Source of the DNA: Bacillota bacterium
GTDB lineage: Bacteria; Bacillota; Dethiobacteria; SKNC01
NCBI GenBank assembly: GCA_007120745.1
Contig: SKNC01000071.1
Coordinates: 1-13,496, forward strand
Direction of reading: 5' to 3'
Length of the DNA: 13,496 nt
In this document: piece by piece, positions 7,623 to 13,496 of the stretch
Layout: each line of letters opens with the position of its first letter
How positions within the stretch are numbered: position 1 is the first letter of the stretch
Made by a program: the position numbers and the translations under genes
The notes under the pieces: generated by a model
Database searches by the model: none
The model's input: the letters and a program-made list of their open reading frames with translations, nothing else
Told to the model about the DNA's origin: nothing

Positions 7623-8309
7623 ATGATTGAATTTATAAGCGTGACAAAAAGGTATCCTAATGGAGCCGAAGCGCTAAAAAACACCAATTTATGCATTGAA
7701 AAAGGGGAGTTTGTCTTCCTGGTAGGTTCCAGTGGAGCGGGGAAAACAACAATCCTGAAGTTATTATATAGAGAACTGCTGCCCACCAGGGGAACCATTA
7801 AAGTATTGGGTAGAGATGTCGTTAAATTAAAAAAAAGGGAGATTCCCTTTTTCCGACGGAATATGGGTCTCGTGTTTCAAGACTTCAGGCTTCTGGCTGA
7901 CCGCAATGTTTACGAAAATGTGGCTTTTGCCTTACGGGTGATTGAAACTCCAACCAGAGAAATTGAAAAGCGGGTTATGGAGTCACTGGAACTGGTGGGG
8001 CTAAAAGGAAAAGTAAAATCTAAGCCTTCGGAATTATCTGGTGGGGAGCAGCAGCGGATTTCCCTGGCCAGGGCAATTGTCAACCAGCCGGCAATTATTC
8101 TGGCGGATGAACCTACGGGAAACCTTGATCCCGATACCTCCATTGATATCGTTAACCTTCTTAGAGTAGTTAACCTTAGGGGGACAACGGTGATCATGGC
8201 TACTCATGACCAGGAGATTGTAGACCGTCTCCGCAAAAGGGTGATTGAGGTTGAAGACGGAGAAATTGTCAGGGATCAACTGAAGGGAGGCTATCGACAT
8301 GAGGCTTAG
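7623..8309 (+). CDS. ftsE: Cell-division ATP-binding protein FtsE
   Basis: Cytosolic ABC ATPase that pairs with FtsX at the division or elongation site and drives activation of a cell-wall hydrolase outside the membrane. With the ATG start there are 228 residues, the usual FtsE length. Motifs are Walker A GSSGAGKT (35-42), Q-loop Q86 in VFQDFRLL, the ABC signature LSGGEQQR (138-145), Walker B IILADEPTGNLDP (158-170) and the H-loop histidine H195 in ATHD. All catalytic residues are present. An upstream in-frame TTG at 7614 sits only 3 bases after AGGAG (7606-7610). The ATG is 12 bases after it but gives the normal MIEF N-terminus, so I prefer the ATG. It overlaps ftsX by 11 bases. Confidence 0.97.
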   Translation: MIEFISVTKRYPNGAEALKNTNLCIEKGEFVFLVGSSGAGKTTILKLLYRELLPTRGTIKVLGRDVVKLKKREIPFFRRNMGLVFQDFRLLADRNVYENVAFALRVIETPTREIEKRVMESLELVGLKGKVKSKPSELSGGEQQRISLARAIVNQPAIILADEPTGNLDPDTSIDIVNLLRVVNLRGTTVIMATHDQEIVDRLRKRVIEVEDGEIVRDQLKGGYRHEA

Positions 8310-9192
8310 AACATGGGCATATTTTATTGCGGAGGCCTTTAAAAGCATTTTTCGCAACGGCTGGATGAGCCTGGCTTCCGTAGGTGTGGTGATTATCACC
8401 CTGTTTCTGCTGGGCAGTTTCATGCTTTTAAATTACAATATAGCTTTTTTATCCTCAGATATTAAGTCACAGATAGAAGTGGTTGCTTTCCTGGACGAGG
8501 GAGTAAACCGTTCTCAGGTAGACCAGCTGTACTTAAAAATTACCGGTTTTGAGGAAGTGGAAGAAGCCGTTTTTGTTTCCCGAGAAGATGCTCTGCAAAG
8601 GCTCAGGGCTCAGATGGGTGAGCAGGGATATCTTCTGGAGGGGTATGAGGACCAGGGAAATAATCCCCTGCGGGATTCCTTCGAAGTAAGGACTTTCGTG
8701 CCCGAGGAGGTACCGGAACTGGCGGGGAAGATTAAACAGCTTTCCGGTGTGTCCAGGGTGGATTACGGCAGCGAAGTGTTAGACAGGCTTTTTACCGTCA
8801 CCCGCATTCTTAACTGGGTGGGAGTGGCTTTTATGATTGCCCTGGGGATATCAGCTACTTTCCTGATAGCCAATACCATCAAGCTGACGGTATTTACCCG
8901 AAGACAGGAAATTATGATTATGAAAATGGTGGGAGCTTCTGACTGGTTTATTCGCTGGCCTTTTGTTATTGAAGGCCTGGTGCTGGGCCTATTGGGGTCT
9001 TTGGTACCTGTGGCAGGACTTTATTTCGGGTATCAATATCTTGTGGAATGGGTGAATTTTAACATTCCTTTTTTGGCGTTAATGCCAACGGCAGAAGTTT
9101 TTCAATTTTTACTGCAGACTCTGTTTATCCTGGGGATTGGGCTGGGGATTTTAGGAAGCAGCTTTTCCCTGAGAAAATTTTTAAAAGTATAA
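8299..9192 (+). CDS. ftsX: Cell-division membrane protein FtsX
   Basis: Membrane partner of FtsE, 297 residues. It has the expected topology: a cytoplasmic N-terminus, a first membrane helix (about 24-48), a large extracellular domain (about 50-165) and three further helices (about 172-196, 222-248 and 268-288). The FtsX permease signature is visible around TFLIANTIKLTVFTRRQEIMIMKMVGAS. The extracellular loop is the part that contacts the peptidoglycan hydrolase in characterised FtsEX systems, and that hydrolase is encoded next here. GGGAGG lies just before the ATG within the end of ftsE, giving an 11-base overlap and probable translational coupling. Confidence 0.96.
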   Translation: MRLRTWAYFIAEAFKSIFRNGWMSLASVGVVIITLFLLGSFMLLNYNIAFLSSDIKSQIEVVAFLDEGVNRSQVDQLYLKITGFEEVEEAVFVSREDALQRLRAQMGEQGYLLEGYEDQGNNPLRDSFEVRTFVPEEVPELAGKIKQLSGVSRVDYGSEVLDRLFTVTRILNWVGVAFMIALGISATFLIANTIKLTVFTRRQEIMIMKMVGASDWFIRWPFVIEGLVLGLLGSLVPVAGLYFGYQYLVEWVNFNIPFLALMPTAEVFQFLLQTLFILGIGLGILGSSFSLRKFLKV

Positions 9193-9216
9193 AATCACCG
9201 GGGGGATGGCTTGAAA

Positions 9217-10443
9217 ATGAAAAAAAGTCTTGCGTTTCTAAAAATTATTCTTGTGATATTTTTATGTTTTTCCTTTATTGCACCGGCATTCGCCAATACC
9301 ATAGACCAAAAAAGGGACGAGCTTCAGGATGTTAACAGGGAACTTAGCGAGAATAAAAACGAACTGCGGGAATATAAGTCCCAGGAAGACCTGCTGGCAG
9401 CGGAACTTAATGAAATTGAAGAGCAGCTGAAAAAAGCTCAAGAAGAGCTTGATAAAATAAATAGAAAAATTCGGGGCACTGAAAAAGAAATAGAGGCAAA
9501 AGAAAAAGAAATAGAAAAAAAGGAAGAAGAAATCCAGCAAAAGGAAGAAGAAATTGCAGAAGTTGAAGCATGGCTGGCAGATCAGGATGACCTGGTGAAA
9601 ACCAGAATCAGGGCGATTTATGAAAATGGCTCTGTCAGCTACCTGGAAGTGCTTTTTGCTTCCTCCGGTTTCAGTGACTTTTTGACTCGATTCAGTTTCT
9701 TGCAGAGTATCTTAAACAGCGATATTGCTTTATTCAACCAGATAAAAGAAGAGAGGGAAAAGCTGGAAATACAGAGGGCAGAGCTGGAGGAGCAGAGGGA
9801 AGAGCTGGAGGCTCACAGGCATGAACTGGAAAATCAAAGACAGGTGCTGCTGGGATTAAGGAATTCCCAGCTGGACAAGCAGGCTCAGATAGACCGGCAG
9901 TCTCAGGAAAGGAACAGGGTCCTTTCACAGGTCCGTCAGGCTATTGAAGCCCAGGAAAAAGCCATAAGAGATCTGGAAGCGGAGTCCAAAAAGATTGAAT
10001 CATTAATCAACAGGCTGCTGGAGGAACAGCGAAGGGAGAGCGGAGAAGCTCCATCACAGCTGGCCTGGCCGGTACCCGGCTACACCAGAATAACTTCAGG
10101 ATATGGAACCAGAATCCACCCCATAACCAGGCGGTCTTCTTTTCACTCCGGGATTGATATTGGGGCTCCTACGGGAGTGCCCATTGTGGCAGCGGAAAGC
10201 GGTACCGTTATTTTAGCCAGGTATTACGGTGGGTATGGAAATTGTGTGATTATTGATCATGGAGGAGGCATGACTACCCTTTATGCCCATGCCCATACCC
10301 TGAATACCTCAGTGGGCCAGCGGGTAACCAGGGGACAGCGCATTGCCGCTATAGGCTCCACGGGATTCAGCACCGGACCGCATCTTCACTTTGAAGTAAG
10401 GATTAATGGACAAACCCGGAACCCCCTTAACTACGTGCGCTAG
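9217..10443 (+). CDS. Secreted coiled-coil M23 murein hydrolase (PcsB/EnvC type)
   Basis: Probable FtsEX-controlled peptidoglycan hydrolase or hydrolase activator. A signal peptide (residues 1-26, hydrophobic core IILVIFLCFSFIAP, likely cleavage after AFA) is followed by a long coiled-coil region (about 27-270). A hinge, SYLEVLFASSGFSDFLTRF (about 141-159), interrupts it and resembles the PcsB/CwlO N-terminal domain. The C-terminal LytM/M23 domain (about 285-405) keeps the full metal site: H310 and D314 in HSGID, H358 and H360 in HAH, and H389 and H391 in HLH. Unlike E. coli EnvC, whose LytM site is degenerate, this enzyme should therefore be catalytically active. The start at ATG 9217 follows GGGGGGAT (9200-9206). 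A TTG at 9211 is closer to that site and would add two residues. The gene is 24 bases after ftsX, so it is in the same operon. Confidence 0.93.
   Translation: MKKSLAFLKIILVIFLCFSFIAPAFANTIDQKRDELQDVNRELSENKNELREYKSQEDLLAAELNEIEEQLKKAQEELDKINRKIRGTEKEIEAKEKEIEKKEEEIQQKEEEIAEVEAWLADQDDLVKTRIRAIYENGSVSYLEVLFASSGFSDFLTRFSFLQSILNSDIALFNQIKEEREKLEIQRAELEEQREELEAHRHELENQRQVLLGLRNSQLDKQAQIDRQSQERNRVLSQVRQAIEAQEKAIRDLEAESKKIESLINRLLEEQRRESGEAPSQLAWPVPGYTRITSGYGTRIHPITRRSSFHSGIDIGAPTGVPIVAAESGTVILARYYGGYGNCVIIDHGGGMTTLYAHAHTLNTSVGQRVTRGQRIAAIGSTGFSTGPHLHFEVRINGQTRNPLNYVR
9481..9564 (+). repeat. Four 21-base coding repeats (heptad array 1)
   Basis: Four consecutive seven-residue units in the hydrolase coiled coil: EKEIEAK, EKEIEKK, EEEIQQK, EEEIAEV (residues 89-116). 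The first two units share GAAAAAGAAATAGA at DNA level, suggesting recent duplication. Isoleucine recurs every seventh residue, as expected for a coiled-coil core position. Confidence 0.8.
9757..9840 (+). repeat. Four 21-base coding repeats (heptad array 2)
   Basis: Four consecutive units of pattern xxLExxR: EKLEIQR, AELEEQR, EELEAHR, HELENQR (residues 181-208). This block is the same length as array 1 and lies on the other side of the hinge near residues 141-159, so the two are likely to form antiparallel arms. Confidence 0.75.
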
Positions 10444-10499
10444 ATATGATTTGATCTTATGTCAGTCGTTATATATGACATTATAAATGAATTCATGGT

Positions 10500-10533
10500 A
10501 ATACCCCTTTCATTTCGAAAGGGGTATTCTTTA
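10500..10533 (+). terminator. Terminator-like hairpin after the ftsEX-hydrolase operon
   Basis: AATACCCCTTTC (10500-10511) pairs perfectly with GAAAGGGGTATT (10517-10528) around a 5-base loop. The T run after it is short (CTTTA). The stem is strong and sits 57 bases after the hydrolase stop codon, so it probably ends that operon, perhaps with some read-through. Confidence 0.75.
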
Positions 10534-10597
10534 CGACAACTTAATAATTTTGCCTGAGTAAGAACAGCAAAATTCATTATTATATTTTTTTCAACTA

Positions 10598-10606
10598 TGT
10601 TATAAT
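10598..10606 (+). promoter_or_regulatory. Extended -10 promoter for the Ctp protease gene
   Basis: TGTTATAAT (10598-10606) is a perfect extended -10 element (TGnTATAAT). No good -35 sits at 17 or 18 bases, as is usual for extended -10 promoters. Transcription would begin near 10613 and leave a leader of about 110 bases. Confidence 0.6.
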
Positions 10607-10723
10607 TCTTTCTAGACAGTGTTTTTTATAAAATACGTAACAAAAGTCCACGGCTGTAATGGTGGATGAATGTTATAAGGGCTAATTGAAGGATGAATCA
10701 CTGGAAAGTTGGTGTTTTACAAT

Positions 10724-12175
10724 ATGAAAGATAAGAAAATCATTGTCTTGTTGCTATGCATGCTGTTCTTAGCCAGCAACATAGCAACTTATCATTTTAC
10801 CAGCAGTTACTTTACTTCCATGAGCCTGACTCCCACGGAGGATTTGGAGCACCCGGAGGAAAGCCCGGGGGATGCTCAAAATGATTCCATTCCTCCCGAT
10901 GAATTCAGGTTATTTCTAAGGGTTTACCAAACCCTGTTGAATCGCTATTTTGAAAAAGTCCCTCCCGGTTTACTTATGAAGGGAGCTATAGAGGGGATGA
11001 TTGGCTCCCTGGATGATCCCCAAACCTATTTTCTAGATGAAGAGGAACTGGAAAACCTGTATATTAAAATTTCCGGTACTTTTAGTGGAATCGGGATAGA
11101 AGTTTCCATGATAAAAGACAGAGTAACCGTTATTGCGCCTATTAAAGGAGGCCCTGGCGAAAAAGCGGGGCTGGCCCCTGGAGACCAGATATTAGCTGTG
11201 GACGGGGAAAGCCTGGAGGGAGTTTCTCTGGGTGAAGCAGTAAACAGAATGCGGGGACCGGAAAATACCCTCGTTCACCTTACCGTAAAAAGAGAAGGAA
11301 TTAGCGAAACATTGGAATTTGAAGTCATCCGCAGGAATATTATTTTAGAAACGGTAAGTTCTAAAATTCTAGAAGAGGATATAGGTTATATTCAAATAAC
11401 CAATTTTGATGAGCACACCGGCTATCATTTTAAGCATCAGCTGGAAAGACTGGAAGAGGAAAACAATATGAAGGGCCTGGTAATAGACCTCAGGGATAAC
11501 CCGGGGGGAGTTCTTCAGGGAGCTGTGGAGATTGGCGAAACCCTGCTGTCCGCTGGCCCCATAACCTTTATGGTGGATGCTGCTGGAGAAGTGGTCAGGT
11601 CATATGAGTCTTATGGAGAAGGCAAAGATTATCCCATAGTGGTGCTGGTCAATGAATATTCAGCCAGTGCTTCGGAAGTAATTGCTGGCGCTCTCCAGGA
11701 CAGCGGGGCTGCGGTGCTGGTGGGCACCAACACCTATGGAAAAGCTACAGTTCAGAATATAGAAAAATTTCACGGGGACGATGTGGGCATGCGCTTTACC
11801 GTAGCCAAATACCTGACTCCCTCCCGAAAAGATATTCACAGAGTAGGATTAGAACCTGATATTCCGGTAGAGCTTCCCGAGATATTTAACCATTATCGTT
11901 TTCCCTTTACCCGGGAAATGATGCTGGGAGATTACGGGGACGATGTAAAGATTCTTCAAAGTCTGCTGGAACTATTGGGTTATCCCCGGGAAGTGGAAGG
12001 GTTTTTTGATGAAAAAATGGAAGAGAACCTGAAAGATTTTCAGAGAAAAAATGGCCTTCAAGCCGACGGCATATTTGCCGGAAGTACCATAAGGGTATTG
12101 AGGCAGAGCGTAGAAGAAAAATTGATAGACTTAGATTCTCAGCTTAATGCCGCTTTAGATTATATACATCGGTAA
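10724..12175 (+). CDS. ctpB: S41 carboxy-terminal processing protease (CtpB-like) with PDZ and peptidoglycan-binding domains
   Basis: Membrane-anchored serine protease, 483 residues from the ATG. Domains in order: an N-terminal signal anchor (about 5-24), the S41 N-terminal helical region, a PDZ domain (about 117-200, containing GPGEKAGLAPGDQILAVDG) that binds substrate C-termini, the S41 catalytic domain (about 220-390), and a C-terminal PG_binding_1 domain (about 400-473, containing DDVKILQSLLELLGY and FQRKNGLQADGI). The catalytic serine is S315 in SASASE, with K340 and Q344 in YGKATVQ, matching the Ser-Lys-Gln arrangement of B. subtilis CtpB. CtpB there cleaves SpoIVFA during sporulation; that role here is inferred from family and synteny with ftsEX and minJ. 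The start is unsure: TTG 10709 and GTG 10712 are also in frame, and no candidate has a well-spaced Shine-Dalgarno sequence. Confidence 0.92.
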   Translation: MKDKKIIVLLLCMLFLASNIATYHFTSSYFTSMSLTPTEDLEHPEESPGDAQNDSIPPDEFRLFLRVYQTLLNRYFEKVPPGLLMKGAIEGMIGSLDDPQTYFLDEEELENLYIKISGTFSGIGIEVSMIKDRVTVIAPIKGGPGEKAGLAPGDQILAVDGESLEGVSLGEAVNRMRGPENTLVHLTVKREGISETLEFEVIRRNIILETVSSKILEEDIGYIQITNFDEHTGYHFKHQLERLEEENNMKGLVIDLRDNPGGVLQGAVEIGETLLSAGPITFMVDAAGEVVRSYESYGEGKDYPIVVLVNEYSASASEVIAGALQDSGAAVLVGTNTYGKATVQNIEKFHGDDVGMRFTVAKYLTPSRKDIHRVGLEPDIPVELPEIFNHYRFPFTREMMLGDYGDDVKILQSLLELLGYPREVEGFFDEKMEENLKDFQRKNGLQADGIFAGSTIRVLRQSVEEKLIDLDSQLNAALDYIHR

Positions 12176-12250
12176 GAAATTGTTTTTTCATCAGGTGTCA
12201 AAAGATAACGCTACATTTAGAATTACTACAGCAGAGAGGTCGTGGCAGGA

Positions 12251-13496
12251 ATGGATCTATTCGTTCATATCATGAGCATGTTTTCCAGGAGTTTTCTGTT
12301 TACCTTTGGGAATTTTATTTTCTGGCTGGTAGTGCTGCTGGTGGCTTTTCAATATAGAAAATCTGTGGGAATGGAAGCAAAAATGTTTGGGGTGCCCAAA
12401 AACAATGTCCTGCGCCAAACATTAATTTCCTCGGCTTTTGGTGTTCTTGGTGGAGTACTGGCCAGTATAATGCTTATTATAATGGGAATTCCCTTAGACC
12501 AGGTGGGTATTATTTTCCTTTGGCTCATGGCCATTATTTTTATGCTTATCAACCCCAGGTATATTTGCTTTGCCTATGCGGGAGGAATCATCGGTCTTGT
12601 GAGTATTATACTGAAGGGGCTGTCCCCATATTTTACTTACAATGGTATTCTCAGTGAAATCGCAAATATAAATGTTCCGGCACTTATGGCATTAATTGGC
12701 ATACTTCATCTGACGGAAAGCCTGCTCATTGCCCTCAGCGGGCATATGGGAGTAAGTCCCATATTTTTTAAAAATAATTCCGGACAGGTGGTGGGAGGGT
12801 TCAGCCTTCAGAAATTCTGGCCGCTTCCCCTTGTAGGGCTAATAACAAGGATGGTTCCCGAAGCTGCACAGCAGCTGCCCCACGGCCTGGAGATGCCCGG
12901 ATGGTGGCCCCTGCTGGGTTCATCGCGGGTGATGGAGGAGGGTATGAAAGCGATTTTCTTGATGTTTCCCATTGCTGCCGGTTTGGGTTACGGGGATATT
13001 TCTATATCCTCCTTTCCCCGGGAGAAAAGCCTGCGTTCCGCTAAAAATTTAAGCGGCTACAGCCTGCTTCTGTTGGGGCTGGCTGTAGCCGCGTATTACC
13101 GTACCGAGCTTATGTTTTTGGCCGTTCTTTTTGCTCCCCTGGGGCATGAGCTTCTCATCATAAAAGGAAATAAAGAAGAGTTTTCCAAAGAACCAATCTT
13201 TACTCCACCGGAACAAGGCATTAAAATCCTGGACACGCTGCCGGATTATCCCGGTCACAAAGCCGGACTGCAAAGCGGTGACATTATTGTAAGAATTAAT
13301 GATTGTGACATAGAAAACCGCAGCGACTTAAACCGGTGTATTCAGTCGGAGGAGAAACAGTTTACCCTGTGGGTGGAAAAAAGCAGCGGGAAAAAGGTGA
13401 AGTACCGTTTAACCCTGCCCTCCACTTCCAAAAAAAAATTGGGGGTTATTTTGGTTCCCGATTCCCAGACCTCTACGTATGTTGAATTAAAGCAGC
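12251..13496 (+). CDS. MinJ-like polytopic membrane protein with C-terminal PDZ domain (partial)
   Basis: The frame is open from the ATG to the window edge, giving at least 415 residues with no stop. The first 300 residues are strongly hydrophobic, with about eight predicted membrane segments (for example near 16-33, 60-80, 86-102, 106-122, 142-163, 233-248, 268-282 and 285-304). A PDZ domain follows at about 320-395, with PGHKAGLQSGDIIVRIND matching the carboxylate-binding and core strands. This architecture, and the position right after a CtpB-like gene near ftsEX, match B. subtilis MinJ (YvjD), which bridges DivIVA and MinD to place the division site. B. subtilis MinJ is about 397 residues, so most of this gene is probably present. 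GAGAGG and CAGGA before the ATG support the start. The gap of 75 bases after the protease gene has no terminator, so cotranscription is likely. It could also be a generic PDZ membrane protein. Confidence 0.8.
   Translation, partial: MDLFVHIMSMFSRSFLFTFGNFIFWLVVLLVAFQYRKSVGMEAKMFGVPKNNVLRQTLISSAFGVLGGVLASIMLIIMGIPLDQVGIIFLWLMAIIFMLINPRYICFAYAGGIIGLVSIILKGLSPYFTYNGILSEIANINVPALMALIGILHLTESLLIALSGHMGVSPIFFKNNSGQVVGGFSLQKFWPLPLVGLITRMVPEAAQQLPHGLEMPGWWPLLGSSRVMEEGMKAIFLMFPIAAGLGYGDISISSFPREKSLRSAKNLSGYSLLLLGLAVAAYYRTELMFLAVLFAPLGHELLIIKGNKEEFSKEPIFTPPEQGIKILDTLPDYPGHKAGLQSGDIIVRINDCDIENRSDLNRCIQSEEKQFTLWVEKSSGKKVKYRLTLPSTSKKKLGVILVPDSQTSTYVELKQ

Noticed and set aside
10459..10481. ATGTCA/TGACAT inverted repeat just after the hydrolase gene
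   Set aside because: Only 6 bp with an 11-base AT-rich loop and no T run. The nearby 12-bp stem at 10500-10528 is the better terminator.

Overview
This window reads as ordinary chromosomal DNA of a Gram-positive, low-to-mid GC Bacillota, most like the Clostridia or a related class. The evidence is strong AGGAGG-type ribosome binding sites, GTG and TTG starts, a SecA of 837 residues with a C-terminal zinc motif, and gene order. The order secA, prfB, YitT/YvjA-type protein, ftsE, ftsX, Ctp protease, MinJ-like PDZ protein matches what I remember of Bacillus subtilis. No rRNA, tRNA, CRISPR array, prophage or intact insertion sequence is visible. All genes lie on the + strand.

Region 1 (1-910): a small DUF5317-type membrane protein is followed by a 315-base gap. 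The gap holds a REP-like repeat fragment, a plausible sigma-A promoter, and a terminator-like hairpin sitting between that promoter and secA. The arrangement suggests attenuation of secA.

Region 2 (911-5496): secA (preprotein translocase ATPase), prfB (release factor 2) and a YitT-family membrane protein. prfB is split by the classic autoregulatory +1 frameshift at CTT TGA C, so its true CDS joins 3462-3533 to 3535-4584.

Region 3 (5497-7509): a second, longer REP-like patch rich in GAACCGTCCCC and CCCTGT words, then a two-gene split transketolase whose reading frames overlap by 26 bases, closed by a strong Rho-independent terminator at 7473-7509.

Region 4 (7510-10533): ftsE, ftsX and a secreted coiled-coil M23 murein hydrolase (PcsB/EnvC type), closed by a second terminator-like hairpin. 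FtsEX-type complexes are known to switch on such hydrolases across the membrane, so this is a self-contained septal wall-splitting unit.

Region 5 (10534-13496): an extended -10 promoter, a membrane-anchored S41 carboxy-terminal processing protease with PDZ and peptidoglycan-binding domains, and a polytopic membrane protein ending in a PDZ domain (MinJ-like) that runs off the window.

I see no previously undescribed system here. The points most worth checking are the secA leader, the weakened Shine-Dalgarno-like stimulator in prfB, the REP-like repeats, and the twin heptad arrays in the hydrolase.
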